DNA of 64,000 bases from Petaurus breviceps papuanus (GCA_028583685.1 JAMXIF010001194.1:3171521-3235520); one strand, 5' to 3'. Shown: positions 1-11,117, counted from the first letter of the stretch. The notes: generated by a model not told the origin, from the letters alone. Numbers and translations are program-made.

Positions 1-112
1 CCTCTCTTTCTCTCCCTCCCTCCTTCCTCCCTCCTTTTCTCTCCTCTGTCTCTCTGTCTCTCCTCTCTGTCTCGGTCTCTCTGTGTCTCTGTCTGTCTCT
101 CTCTGTACAGCA
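1..112. repeat. CT-rich low-complexity tract
   Basis: Almost pure pyrimidine, mixing CCTCC and TCTCTGTC units; cut by the window edge. Confidence 0.85.
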
Positions 113-250
113 CTTTACCCACTGCACTACCTAGTTAGCTTGTTACATAGCTCTGTGATCTTCAGTTTCCTCATCTATAAAATGGGCATATTAATACTTG
201 CTCTATATTATAAAATATGATAGAAATACGAGCTATTGTTGTACTTTCAT
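113..250. repeat. SINE head (-) joined to MIR tail (+)
   Basis: A minus-strand SINE head (the reverse of a tRNA-like start) runs into a plus-strand CORE-SINE 3' half with TTTCCTCATCTATAAAATGG. The same join recurs at 2300-2440. Confidence 0.55.
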
Positions 251-291
251 ACGTGTATAGGTATGTATGCACATACACATACACACAGATT

Positions 292-544
292 TAGGTGGCC
301 CAGTGGATAGAGTGCTGGATCTGAAGTCAGGTAGACCAGTTCAAATCTGATTGTGGGCTCTTCCTAGCTGTGTGACCCTGGCCAAGGTGCTTAGCCTCTG
401 TTTGCCTTAGTTTCTCCATCTGTAAGATGGGGATAATAATAGCACCTACCTGCCAGAGTAATTGTGGGGATCAAATAACAATTACTTAGCACAATGCCTT
501 GCACATAGTAAGGGCTATATAAATGTTTATTATTATTATTATTA
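292..544 (+). repeat. CORE-SINE (MIR/Ther type), near full length
   Basis: tRNA-like head (CAGTGGATAGAGTGCTGG), CORE region (TAGCTGTGTGACCCTGG), CATCTGTAAGATGGGG, and an end in TATTATTATT. Confidence 0.8.
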
Positions 545-737
545 TATGGGCTCACATATATAAGGAGATGTGTGTCCACCCATGGCTGCCAGTAGGGAGG
601 ATAGCCTCCCAAGGGGGTTAGTCATTTTCTCAGGATGCCAAGTAACTGGCCATTTTCAGGGGCTTAGGATCCATCAGCTTCTTCCTTTAGGACTTGGGGC
701 ACATAGCGCAGTCTTCTCTGGGGTAGCCCGAGGCTAG

Positions 738-1010
738 TGTCTTTTTATTTTTTCTCAATTACACGAAAAAACAATTTTTAACATTTGTTTTTTTAAAATT
801 TTGAGTTCCAAATTCCCTCCCTCCTTTTCCTTCCTTTGAGAAGGTAAGAACTTTGGTATAGATTATATATGTGTGATTATGCAAAACTTATTTCCAAATA
901 TGTTGCAAAAGAAAACACAGACCAAAAAAAAAAAAAGCCCAAGAAAAATAAAGTTAAAAAAAGTATGCTTTGATTTGCATTCAGACTCCATCAGTTCTTT
1001 CTCTGGGGGT
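738..1010 (-). repeat. L1 3' end fragment (marsupial type)
   Basis: Minus-strand copy resembling the marsupial L1 3' UTR: T-rich start, TTTTGAGTTCCAAATTC, then ACTCCATCAGTTCTTTCTCT. No ORF remains. Confidence 0.6.
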
Positions 1011-1496
1011 GGCTAGCCCAGGCTAGTATCTTGAGTGAGTCAGGACAGTGAGAGGCGAGCTGGAGGGAGCTGGTACCCGACCTCTTCCCCGTTGTAGAGA
1101 GATGGGCCCAAACGGCCCCCTCTCTCATTTGACTTTTCCACTGTCGTCCTAAAACACGTCATCCCCCCTGGACTCTGGCTGGCTTCTAGCTCCCCTCCCT
1201 CCCAGATTCCCCTCTGAAACAGAGTGGAGGGGAAAGTTATTTTTTGTGTGCCAGAAGATAAGGTCTCCTTCAGTTAGAATTGAGGAGACACAGGGATCCG
1301 AGTGGGTTCCGCGCCAGCTGAGAATGATGGGCTGTTTGTGCCTTAGGGACATAACCTCATGCTGGAGAACTGGGTTGGACATCTGCCACGTTCAGGACCT
1401 TCTTTTGTCCTTCTTAATCCAGCTGCTAAGGCTGAATGCACAGATGGAGTAAGGGACCTTAGTTTCTCCATCTGTAAAATGAGGATATTGGATTAG
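1011..1496. other. No recognisable gene or repeat
   Basis: Apparently unique intergenic sequence; the short frames on both strands have no recognisable product. Confidence 0.5.
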
Positions 1497-1742
1497 CTAA
1501 TATTTATATAGCACTTGCTATATGCCAGGCACTGTGCTAAACATTTTATAATTATTATGTCATTTGATCTTCACAACAACCCTGGGAAGTAAATGATATC
1601 ATGCCCATTTTACAGATGAGAAAACAGAGGTGAAGTGACTTGCCCAGGGTCACACAGCTAGTAAATATCTGAGGCTAGATTTGAATGCAAGTCTTCCTGA
1701 CTCTAGGCCCAGTGTTCTCTCCATTTTACCACCTAGCTGCCC
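1497..1742 (-). repeat. CORE-SINE (MIR/Ther type)
   Basis: Minus-strand copy with GCCAGGCACTGTGCTAA, CCCATTTTACAGATGAG, CAGGGTCACACAGCTAGTAA, ending in the inverted head CCACCTAGCTGCC. Confidence 0.85.
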
Positions 1743-1744
1743 AG

Positions 1745-1910
1745 GCACCTTAGTTGGCCTCTAAGGTTCCTTCCAGTTCTGAAAATCAATGTTTTATCTT
1801 CTGAGATTCCTTCTATCTCTAAATTCCATGTTTTAAGCCCCTTCCAGCTCCAAAATTCTATGTTCTATTTCCTTTTCTAGTCCTGACATTTGATGTTTTG
1901 TTACTGTTTC
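1745..1910. repeat. Tandem array of about 38-bp SINE-tail units
   Basis: About four diverged units of the form CCTTCCAGCTC...ATTCTATGTT. On the other strand this is the AGAGCTGGAAGG unit seen at 18.1, 49.6 and 62.6 kb. Confidence 0.6.
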
Positions 1911-1984
1911 ACAAACTCTTTCCCTTCAAGAGTTCCATAGTGTTTAAAATTTCAGAATGGAGGTTGAAATGAAATAGCTCTGGA

Positions 1985-2440
1985 AATGGTAGTGAGCCAG
2001 TCAGATACAGGAGAAAGAATGGAGAGTTTGGAGCTAGAAATCTTGAGCTTGTGACCTTTGCTAGCTGTGTGACTATGGGTGAGTCACTTTAATGGTAACA
2101 ATTAGCATTTAGATAGGACTTTGCAATATTAATCTCATTTTATCCTCACAACAATCCTGGAAAGTAGGTGATATTATTGTTCCCATTTTACAGATGAGGA
2201 GACTGAGGCAGATAGCACTTAAGAGACTTGCCCAGGCTTCCATAGCCACTGAGTACCTGAGGCAGGATTTGAACTCAGGCTTCCTAATGCCAGGTCTGGC
2301 AGTTCCATCCACTGCACCACCTAGTTCCTCATTATTAGCTTTGTGGCCTTCAGTTTCCTCATTTGTAAAATGGGGATATTAATATTTTCTCTACCTTATA
2401 AAGTACTACAGAGATGTGAGCTGTTGTGATCATTATTCTT
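1985..2440. repeat. MIR (+) split by a minus-strand CORE-SINE
   Basis: The plus-strand MIR head ends near 2090 at GAGTCACTTT and resumes near 2335 at CTTCAGTTTCCTCAT. Between them lies a minus-strand CORE-SINE (about 2095-2332) with CCCATTTTACAGATGAGG and the inverted head CACTGCACCACCTAG. Confidence 0.65.
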
Positions 2441-2614
2441 AGTAGTTACAAGTGGTATTATTCCCAATGAGGCTGAGCGATAAGTCTTGTACCCAGAAGC
2501 TTAGCCCACTTTGGTTTCTTCCTAGTAAGGAGGATGAAAGAAAAAAAGTATTGATTCTGCCTTGGGCCTTGCTGACTGGCCTTTCTCCAGAAGTCCCCTT
2601 TAGGACAGCCACAG

Positions 2615-2845
2615 GTCTGGAGAACTAATTGTTAAATTTTCAGTGTAAACATTTATACCTTGGAAATCAGCAGATACTACAAATCGAGACTTAATTTATT
2701 GTTTTGCTGATTATCTAGACTTAAGAAAATGATGTAGAAAATTTCAATAATGTCCTTAAACTTAAAAGTGTGTCAGGCAGACATTTTTCCCCAACAGAAC
2801 TGGTTGTTAAACATTTATCAGCAGCCCACTGCACCTGTCCCATTC
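2615..2845 (-). repeat. Unclassified interspersed repeat, copy 1 (about 230 bp)
   Basis: The reverse complement aligns through its length with 27657-27890 and 62693-62925, sharing GTAAATGTTTAACAA-like and AAATTTAACAAT-like ends and the core AAGTCTAGAnAATCAnCA. I cannot name the family. Confidence 0.5.
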
Positions 2846-3590
2846 CCATGGCTCCTGTTCTCAAGTAGAAGTTTCTATTCAGCATCTGGAGAGACCTCGC
2901 TCAAGTTTGGGGCTTCAGCTGCTACATTCCCGGAATGCCCAGGCTGTCTGCATCCCCCAGCTGCTATCTCCGTCTCATCTTGCAGCCCTCAATGTCTGCT
3001 TTGTCCAGATTCCAGGGCAATGGGGAAGCATGGGTTACCATTGTTAATCAGGTAAACGCTGAGACTAGGAGAGTCAGTGATAGTAAGGGAGCCAATTTCC
3101 CAGAGCTCAGAAGAGGAAGGAAGTCAAGTAACTCGAGCTAAGGATGGTAAAAATCTGAAATCTGGGTTAACCAGGCATGATCTGGTTAAGAGCAATAAGC
3201 CTGGTGCTGGGATGTGAACCTGACCTTGAGGCAAAATCAGGCTTTAAGTAGAGGTGTCTTATGTATTTCTTGCCAGGACAGAACATGGTCCCAGGATGTG
3301 GACTGCTGAATGAGGATGTGGTTGGACCTGGCTGGAAAGGGCTTGCAGGGGCTTGATTGGAAGAGTCAATCAGTGGAAGTGAAGGCCTGTGCTAGGTACA
3401 GAGGTATGGGTGGTCCTTGAGAGAAGGAAGGGGCAGAGACTGAAGAAAGTCAATAGTAAATAAAAAGACAGATGCATTGCTTGTGGACTAGAGAGGTGAA
3501 GTGATTTCCCTAAAACCATAAGGCCGAGTAGTATCAGAAGGAGTTAGAATAGGAATCTTAAGGCTATTATACTTCTCTAGGAATGGAAGA
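2846..3590. other. No recognisable gene; mostly unique sequence
   Basis: A 101-codon frame at 2750-3055 starts inside the repeat at 2615-2845 and has no recognisable domain. A weak MIR-like trace lies at about 3490-3570. Confidence 0.4.
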
Positions 3591-3830
3591 GAGGATAAAT
3601 CCCAGAATTCTACATCTAGAAATAACCTCCAAGGTCATTTAATCCCATCCTCACTCACTCATTAATATCCTCTCTGGCATCTCATGGAAGGGGTGTCAAG
3701 TCTTAGAATACTTCCATGAATAGGGAACTCATTACTTTGCCAGGTTATCCATTGCATTCTTCTACAATTTTAATTGTTATTCTTATTTTTGCTCCTCCTA
3801 GGATTGTTGGATTCAGAACTAAAAGGGACC
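3590..3830 (+). repeat. Old L3/CR1-like fragment
   Basis: Resembles the CR1/L3 3' region (AGGGAACTCATTACTTTG followed by a CCATTGCATT segment), heavily diverged. Confidence 0.35.
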
Positions 3831-3957
3831 TTAGGAGCCATTTTATAGACATTATAGATAGGAATACTAAGATCCAGAGAAAAGAAGGTCACACGGGCAG
3901 AATATAAGCAGAACTCAAAACTCGAATTCAGGTCCTCCGACTCTTTCTTCTTCTAAT

Positions 3958-4125
3958 AATAGCTCACATTCCCATACCACTTTGCTCACAACAGCCTTAT
4001 GAGAGTATTATTATAACCATTTGATAGATGAGGAAAGTGAGGTACAGAGAGGGAATCGACTTAGCTGTGATCACATAGCTGACCAGTCAGAATAGAAATT
4101 AGGGCTTGTACCTAGGCCTTCCATT
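3958..4125 (-). repeat. MIR fragment
   Basis: ATAGATGAGGAAAGTGAGG and GATCACATAGCTGA match the inverted CORE region. Confidence 0.65.
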
Positions 4126-4920
4126 TCCTGGCCAAAGTTTTCTCTCCTCTAGCAGTTAAGAGGCCTTTACATTGACTTATGATAAACCAGAAAATGGGAC
4201 TGGCCCTCTTAGAGGAGAAGGGTGAAGATAACTCTGGGGCTCTGGACAAGGCAGTAGGCCTTGCTCTATGCCCACCTGAGTCAAAAGGGCTGTGGCTCGG
4301 ATCAGACAGGTTCACGTGCTTACTGTGGTCATGAGTGAAGATACCTGTCACAAGTCATTCATTTTCTGGAGACAGAATGGCTTAAATGTTTCCAAAGAAA
4401 GCACCATTGTTTATCAGAGCAGGCAGCATTGGCTGCCTAACATATACAGTTCAAGGGGGACTTGACAGGAAACCAAACAGAGATGAGGCCCAGGAATCTC
4501 TTCTAGCATGTGACGGAGGGAAGACGGAGTGAGTCCTTAGGGAACGGAAGAGCCTAAAGGGGCTGGGTTTCTAGGAAAGCTTATTTTCCAGCTTGTGGGC
4601 TTGGCTATAAGCTATTTAGTTCCTCCAGTGGCCTGGTGACTTCTGGAAATTCCCTTGGGAGAAGTTGGGTATCCTGGGAAATGAAAAGGGCCCAGTTGGG
4701 CAAAATCACTATTAGAATTCAATTAACATGACGGGTTTTTTTTTGTTGTTGCATTTTCTGGGGTTCACAGTCTATCCTATCCATGTGAATTGCTACTTTA
4801 AGTACCTAGAGGGGAGCTGGTCCTTTTGATACTTACCTTTTAGGAGAGCTAGAGAAACCTAAGCTTTATTTTGGAGATTTTTCCAGGAATAATTCCAGAT
4901 GGAGGCGATGAAGGAGAGAG
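4126..4920. other. No recognisable gene or repeat
   Basis: Apparently unique intergenic sequence. Confidence 0.45.
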
Positions 4921-4929
4921 GCTCTAACC

Positions 4930-5205
4930 TGGTCTGTGTACAGAGTCAGGAAGACCTGAGATCAAATCCCTCCTTCAGACACCCTTCAGTGTTATTCTGC
5001 AGGGCTATTGTGAGGCTCAAATGAGATAACATTTGTAAAGCCTTAGCATGGTGCCTGGTACTTAAACATTTTTTGTTTCCTGGCCCTGAGCAAAATCACT
5101 TAACCTCCATATGCCTTTTTTTCTTCATTTGTAAAATAAGCATGTCAGGCCTGATGGCTTCCAAAGGCCTTCCAGCTCTAAATCCACATGTGATCCCATA
5201 ATCCT
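4930..5205 (+). repeat. Two MIR-class SINE fragments
   Basis: First: GTCAGGAAGACCTGAGATC to AGGCTCAAATGAGATAAC. Second: ATCACTTAACCTCC, a degenerate CATTTGTAAAATAAG, and the tail CCTTCCAGCTCTAAAT. Confidence 0.6.
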
Positions 5206-5244
5206 AAAGCCACAGAAGAGGTGGGGCCCTGGGCTACAGATTAC

Positions 5245-5415
5245 ATTTAAAGAGAGCATTCATATCCATTATCTCACTGGAGCCTGGGAGGAAAATGGAT
5301 AAAGGTCATTAGCCCCATTTTACAGATAAGGAGTCTGAGGCTCCAGATTTCAGCTGGTAAATGGTAGAGCTAGGGTTCAAACCTAGGCTTTCTGACCGAC
5401 TCCTTCTCCAGGACA
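5245..5415 (-). repeat. MIR fragment
   Basis: CCCATTTTACAGATAAGGAG and GGTTCAAACCTAGGC in inverted CORE-SINE order. Confidence 0.6.
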
Positions 5416-5864
5416 CTCTGTAATGCCATGAAGCTGTTATCACTGTATGTGCTGCCTGTTGATTGTCTCTGCAGGCTCTTGCTCACACCCTCATTTGTCT
5501 TCCATGCCAGCTGGGAACCTAGAGCACTTAGCTAGAAATTGGGCACTTAGGATATCCTTCCCCAATCTTCCTTTTAATTCTTCTTACATAAATTTCATAT
5601 TTCCAGAAATGGAGATTTTGAACTACTGAACTCATTTGGAAAATCAAGTCAGTGCCAGACCTCATCTATATTAATAGGGACTTGATTCTCTCTCCCATTA
5701 GAAGGCAGAGATGAAAATGGATGACTTTAGACTCTGTCCTCGCTCTCTAATCCTGAGCTTTTTTTTTGAGGGGGGGGGGCAGGTAACCATCTGATCACTT
5801 TGGTGTGTAACACCACAAAGGGATGCCTCAAAGGGATAACAGGGTACACTGTGGCAAAGAGACA

Positions 5865-6010
5865 TCATGATAGCCAGGTGTACTAACCTAAAAGTCTGGT
5901 AGACCTGGGTTCTAGTCTTGCTCTAACTAACCACTGCTTTGCTGAGTGATTTGGGGTAAGTCACAGCTGCTCTCTGGGCCTCAGTCTTCCTTGTTCTAAA
6001 ATTAGAGCCA
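5865..6010 (+). repeat. MIR fragment
   Basis: GACCTGGGTTCTAGTC followed by GGGGTAAGTCAC and GGGCCTCAGT, diverged. Confidence 0.5.
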
Positions 6011-6024
6011 GAGAAGAGACGAGA

Positions 6025-6250
6025 AAATGTGCCCCCCTCCCTTCTTTGCAGAAGTGGGAGGCTATGGGTATGGAACATTACATATACTGTCAGACTTGAA
6101 AGATGTGTTGATGGTTAGTTTTGCTGAACTTTTTTTTCTTTATTTTTTTTTTACATCTTCTTTCTTTTCTTCTCTTTTTTATTTGTCTTTCCTTTAAAAA
6201 AATTCTTTCTTACAAGGGATGTCTCTCTAGGGAAGAGTAGGTGGGAAGGA
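6025..6250 (+). repeat. L1 3' end fragment (marsupial type)
   Basis: GGAACATTACATATACTGTC, GGTTAGTTTTGCTGAAC, a T-rich stretch, then AATTCTTTCTTACAAGGGAT, as in marsupial L1 3' UTRs. Confidence 0.5.
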
Positions 6251-6700
6251 AGAAAACAAATATTTTTAAGTGTCTGCCATTGGGGTGGCTAGGTGGTGCA
6301 GTGAATAGAGCACCAGTCCTGGAGTCAGGAGGACCTGAGTTCAAATTTGGCCTCAGACATTTAACACTTACTAGCCATGTGACCTTGGGCAAGTAACTTG
6401 ACCCCAATTGCCTTACCTTCCCCCCTCCTAAAAAACAAAACAAAATAAAAAATCTACTATTTGCCAGGCACTGTGCTAAGTGCTTTACAAATATCTGATT
6501 TGATCCTCACAATAATCTTGCAATATGGGTGTTATTATTATTCCCACTTTTACAAATGAAGAAACTGAAACAAATAGAGGGTAAGTGACTTGCCCAGGGT
6601 CACACAGCTAGTAAATATCTGAGGTCACATTTGAATTCAGTTCTTTCTAATTCAAGCCCCAAAGCTCTATATACTGATCTTCCTAGTTGCCAAGGTAGAA
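6240..6700. repeat. CORE-SINE (-) interrupted by WSINE1-like SINE (+)
   Basis: The WSINE1-like copy spans 6279-6452: GGGTGGCTAGGTGGTGCAG head, TAGCCATGTGACCTTGGGC, CCCCAATTGCCTTA, A-rich tail. It sits near the 3' end of a minus-strand CORE-SINE that continues at 6453-6700 with GCCAGGCACTGTGCTAAG and GGTCACACAGCTAGTAA. Confidence 0.75.
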
Positions 6701-6759
6701 GAGATATACTTGAACATGAAGGTGTTTTTTAAAAAAAGATATTAACATAAAACTTCTTA

Positions 6760-6917
6760 GGGGCGGCCAGGTGGCTCAGCGAGTAAGAGCAGCAGCTCCA
6801 GTGTTGGGATGACCTGGGGATCAAATCTGGGCTCGGATACTTACCACCACACCCAGAAATAACTGGCCGTGTAACCTTGAGCAAGTTACTTAACCCCGAT
6901 TGCTTTAAAAAAAAAAA
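6760..6917 (+). mobile_element. tRNA-derived SINE, variant head, with 19-bp TSD
   Basis: GGGGCGGCCAGGTGGCTCAG head, ACTTAACCCCGATTGC, A tail. Flanks at about 6741-6759 and 6920-6938 form a 19-bp target-site duplication (ATTAAYATAAAACTTYTTA) with two mismatches. The head differs from the other WSINE1-like copies here. Confidence 0.7.
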
Positions 6918-7239
6918 GATTAATATAAAACTTTTTAAAAGAAGACTTTGGACCCTAAGGTCATGGGATCATAGACCCAAAGGTTTCTTTATAAGCTTTG
7001 ATGCTCTATGTCCTAATGTTCCTTTCAGCTCTTATATTCTGTGTTCTTGGGTACCTTCCATTTCTACTATTCTATGTTTGCTTTTGACTATAAGGGTCTA
7101 TGAGAGGATGAGTTGATTGAGTTCATCTAGTCTCCTTCATTTGTTAAATTGCCCTGCATGGGTAGCTCTGCCCTGGGCAAAACAGAGGAGGAGGACTTGG
7201 TAATAACCAACCAAAGAGACCCCATAAGTGCAATGGGGG

Positions 7240-7440
7240 CAGCGGGCAGGGCCAATTATAGAAGGAGCCGTCTGCCTTCACTCCCTGCTTCTGCTCATTA
7301 GCACAAAGCTCATTGCAAATGCGTCTGCCGATTAAGTGATTGGCTCCCTCCCTCTGTGTTTTCATGGAACCAATTACAGGGCCACTTGGGAGGCCAGAGT
7401 GTGTTTTACCGTAGAATATTTCTCTTCTTACAAATCAACA
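7240..7440. promoter_or_regulatory. Candidate conserved non-coding element
   Basis: A repeat-free block with two CCAATTA-like sites (CCAATTATA, CCAATTACA), CTCATTAGC, and a SOX site CACAAAG (7302-7308) three bases before an OCT-like ATTGCAAAT (7312-7320). Regulatory role is inference. Confidence 0.3.
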
Positions 7441-7682
7441 TAGGGCCCCAAAGGGGGCTATTTTGAACCTTCTCTTTCAATTGCCAGAATAGGGAAAGAG
7501 GATTCAGAATAATAACTCCTCTCTTTTTGACTTTTTTTCTTATATTCCTTGAATATGAGGTAAAAGCAAGAGACCTGAGCTGGAAGAGAGAAGGCTTGAA
7601 TTTAATTCTTCCTTAGGCCGTTCATTCTGGGGGAAGTCACTTCTCTGCTCAAGATCTCAGGTTTCACATCTATAAATCTATA

Positions 7683-8013
7683 GGGATAGCTGGTACAATG
7701 GTTAGAATACGAGACTTTGAGTCAGGAAGACCTGTGTTCAAATTCTGAATGAGGTACTTACTAGCTATGTGACCTTGGGCAAATCACCTGACTGCTTTCT
7801 GCCTTACTTTCCTCATGTATAAAATGGGAATAATAATAATATATACCTCCCAAATATAATCTCATTTGATTAAAAATTTGGTTTATAATAATAGTACCTT
7901 CCTTCCAAATGTTATCTCATTTAATCCTCACAAGTTATGAGAATCAAAGGAGATAACATTTGTAGAGTGGTTAGTAGACTTTAAAGTGCTATATAAATGC
8001 TAGCTATTATTTG
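7683..8013 (+). repeat. CORE-SINE with internal expansion
   Basis: GAGTCAGGAAGACCTGTG, TAGCTATGTGACCTTGGGC, ATAAAATGGGAATAATAAT, ending GTGCTATATAAATGCTAGC. The middle is longer than usual, with a repeated ATCTCATTTGAT/ATCTCATTTAAT segment. Confidence 0.7.
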
Positions 8014-8079
8014 TTCTTTTTATTATTATTGTTATTGGCATGGGGGCAATGCAGTGCAATGGCTCTTTGTCTATCTGGT

Positions 8080-8190
8080 CTTCCCCCATTTAGACTGTAA
8101 GCCCATTGAGAACAGGGACTGTGTCACCTTTGTATCCCCCAGGACAAAGCACAAGACTTTGCACATGGATATTAATCAGATTGACTGAAT
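8080..8190 (+). repeat. L2 3' end
   Basis: GACTGTAAGCCCATTGAGA, AGGGACTGTGTC, TTTGTATCCCCC, as in the L2 3' UTR. Confidence 0.7.
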
Positions 8191-8214
8191 TGGAAGATAT
8201 TGGCTTTGTAATCC

Positions 8215-8365
8215 TAAAACCTAAGTTTGAGCCTCAAGTCTTTCACTCCAATCAATCAATAGCTATGCAACTTATGCCTTGATGGCCTGAGCTATAAAAT
8301 GGTGATAGTATTTAACCTCTCCACCTTATAAGGGTGTTGTGAACAGGAAATAACATAATAAATAT
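8215..8365 (+). repeat. MIR fragment
   Basis: GATGGCCTGAGCTATAAAAT and CTTATAAGGGTGTTGTGAA match the CORE-SINE 3' half, diverged. Confidence 0.45.
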
Positions 8366-9400
8366 ATAGGGGAGGAAATGAACCCTGACCACCCCACTTA
8401 CCAGCTCTGGATGGAATTATAGAAAGTAAAAGGCAGATAAGGAAGTGTTAAACTAAGAATAAAGATGTCTATAGCCCTACATCCTTTTACAAAGCATGAA
8501 ACATTTCTGTGATTGAATTAGAAAAGGAGTCTGGTCATTGGCTGAACAAAAGATTAGCCACTTCCCAGTTGGTCCTTAACAGACAGTTAGCAGTTGAAGA
8601 GTTTGTCTGTTTAGAGAGAGTTTGAGGCATAGTTGAGCTGCATTCAGCCAGGTAGAGACACACATGTGAGATGGAGACCCAGACATAGCAAGGGGCAGCA
8701 TTCTAGGCAGGAAACAGATTCAGTGAGTGAGACTTCTGGCAGTAGAGAAACAACTGAGTGTGGATCCATGAGAGAATAGTCTTGGCAGCCAAGAGTTACA
8801 CTATGGGCAGGAGCATACGCAGGGAAGCCAGATGACTGAGCTATCTAGTGGTAATGCTGCCCCTAAGGAAGGGCAATGTGAGAACTCCATGAAAAGAGAA
8901 AGGGCAACAGGCCACATGCATTGGCACATGGGTGGCTACCCTACTTTCTTACATACATGATTACGTATGTGCTTTACTACCATGTCACTCTAAGTTCATT
9001 ATTACTCTTCCCATGAATTCTGTGTATTTATGAAAAAGTGCAACCCAAGTTTATTGTGAGGAATGCTTTGTATAAGTCAATCAACAAAAATTAAGTACCT
9101 ACTCTATGTCAGCCACTCTTCATATTATACCATTTTAGTAAATGCCTCTGCTTTGAGCTAATTGTGTCTATTGGCTGACTACTAAGGGGAAGCTCACCAG
9201 TGGGGCTTGTGAGTTATACTTTTAATACTGTAGACCCACAGGGCACCTTAGTACCTGGGAGCAATAGCCTCATTCTAGGGACCCAATATGTGAATATAAG
9301 TGCTGAGTTGGGGAGCTAATATAGAAGGGGTGCTACAGATATAATTTGTTATATGCTTGTGAGCTAGTTTTATAATCAAGATAACCATAGTTCTCTCAAG
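8366..9400. other. About 1 kb of unassigned sequence
   Basis: No ORF, SINE or L2 block, except a short L2-like (-) match at about 9076-9130 (TCAATCAACAAAAATTAAG). Its texture loosely recalls an old LTR, but I see no paired terminal repeats or internal genes, so it is left unclassified. Confidence 0.25.
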
Positions 9401-9419
9401 CTCTAAAATTTTTGTTTTT

Positions 9420-9530
9420 TAAATCCAATCCAGTGCAATACAGCAAGAATTTATGAAGTAGCTACCATATGCAAGATAAGAGAGAAAATTAGACAATCCT
9501 TGCCTCCAAGGACTTTGCATTCTACTGGAT
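9420..9530 (-). repeat. L2 3' end
   Basis: Minus-strand L2 tail: AGAATTTATGAAGTAGCTAC, then CCTTGCCTCCAAGGAC and a CATTCTACTGG segment. Confidence 0.55.
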
Positions 9531-9604
9531 GAGAGTAGGAGGTGTGGAAATAGATCTTCTCATTGGTGGTAGTTTAATTAGCCATGAACCTGATTCACTA
9601 AGAT

Positions 9605-9960
9605 TAAATGTTCTTACTACCCCTCTTTACTTATTGAATGCCTATCCATCCTTTTAAGTTCATCTCAAATGCTACTTCCTCTAGGAAGCTTTAAGTGACC
9701 TGTCTCCTCTAAGATAAGTGAGGACTTCACATGTTGCTTTGTTCACATCCCTTTTGTGTATTGACTTCTCTATTAGAGTTTGTATTTTATTATTTTGTAT
9801 TTATTATTTGTCTGTATTTGTGTCTTATAGTTCTGCTAGAGTATAAGCTCCCTGAAGGCAGGGGCCATGTCTTATGTAAACTTTGAACTCCCTCCTGCAC
9901 TTTGTGTGGCCTGCACACAGTAGGCATTTTAAAAATGTTGGTGGTTTGAATGAATGAACC
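9605..9960 (+). repeat. L2 3' end
   Basis: TAAGTTCATCTCAAATGCTA, GTATAAGCTCCCTGAAGG, CAGGGGCCATGTCTTA, ending in GAATGAATGAA. Confidence 0.8.
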
Positions 9961-10324
9961 TTAGCAGCGAGTAGCTACTGAGTGGAGCTGCCCCGTGCTG
10001 ACTGTTAAAATACTCAATATCCGAATATGTGCAGTGGGGGATTTCGAGATGAGAGGCCATATGGCCAGCAGGAGAGAAGGAAATACAAAGATAGACTGTG
10101 ATCTACAGAGTACATCTATTTGTCCACCTGCTCTTCTCTGCTTAGATCCGCTGGAGAGGGAGAGACAGCTGTGCAGGCCACTCCAGGGGCCTGACGGCAT
10201 GGCCCCTTTTAGACTGCCAGCTCTATTCATGTAATTGAGAAGGGACCAGAAGCAGGCAATGGGAGGATCGTGACAGGCCAGACAGATGAGTGTTGGGCAG
10301 GGGGATGGAACCAGTGCCAGAAAA

Positions 10325-10590
10325 CGGAATTTTAAAAGTCATATTAAAAACAGCTCCTGTTTCTATAGGCCTTTGAGGTTTACAAGGAACTCTCTCTGCT
10401 CAGATAGTTAGTACCAAGGGAGGACAGTATTATTAACCCCATTTTGTAGATGAAGAAAGTGAAGCTCAGATGGGTTAGGGCACTTTCTCAAGGTCATGTA
10501 GCTAATAAGTGTTAGAGCTGGGATTAGAACCCAGGTACTCTGACACTGTCTGGCATTCTTTTCACTATACCATGCTGTCTGGTGAATTGG
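10325..10590 (-). repeat. MIR
   Basis: CCCATTTTGTAGATGAAG, CAAGGTCATGTAGCTAATAA and AGAACCCAGG in inverted MIR order. Confidence 0.7.
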
Positions 10591-10904
10591 GAGAAAAAAT
10601 CATTATATGCCAATCCAGATCTATAAAGCTCTTCTGTCCTTCTGAGGTTCAGATGATTCTAAATAGCCCACCCTGGGTGTCTTTCCCAGAGGATAATGGA
10701 GCATGTTCCTCAGGGTGGGAGCAGGTAGTCTATGAAGGCATCCGGTAGGGTCTTTCTCAGAGGGAGGGGATCATAGGGGCCTGTGGGAGCCATACTATGT
10801 GGCCTTCTGGGGTTTGACCTTGCCAGTTTTGGGGAGATAACCTTGACCTAGTGGGGAGGGTATTTCCTTGCTGAACATCCTCAGGCTCCTCTGTAGATAA
10901 AGTA

Positions 10905-11117
10905 AGAGCTCTTAACCTGATGTCTGTGAAAGTGCTGTTTATACACACATACAACATATTATATATATATATATGTATATATAGAGCTATATTTCAATAC
11001 AATTTATTTCCTTTACAATCCTATATATTTTATTGCATTTAGAAACCTTATTCTGAGAAGGTGTCTATAAACTTTCAGAGGCATCTATGACACCCAAAAA
11101 GGTTAAGAATTCCTAGG
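10905..11117. mobile_element. Non-autonomous hAT-like element, copy 1
   Basis: Ends in inverted form (CTCTTAACCTGATGTCTGTG ... AAGGTTAAGAATTCCTAGG); the interior aligns with the copies at 16228-16456 and 37347-37557. A TA-rich microsatellite (10941-10985) grew inside it. Confidence 0.5.

Noticed and set aside
8366-9400. A solo LTR of an old endogenous retrovirus
   Set aside because: No terminal duplication, primer-binding site or viral coding remnant could be seen; evidence too weak to name a family.
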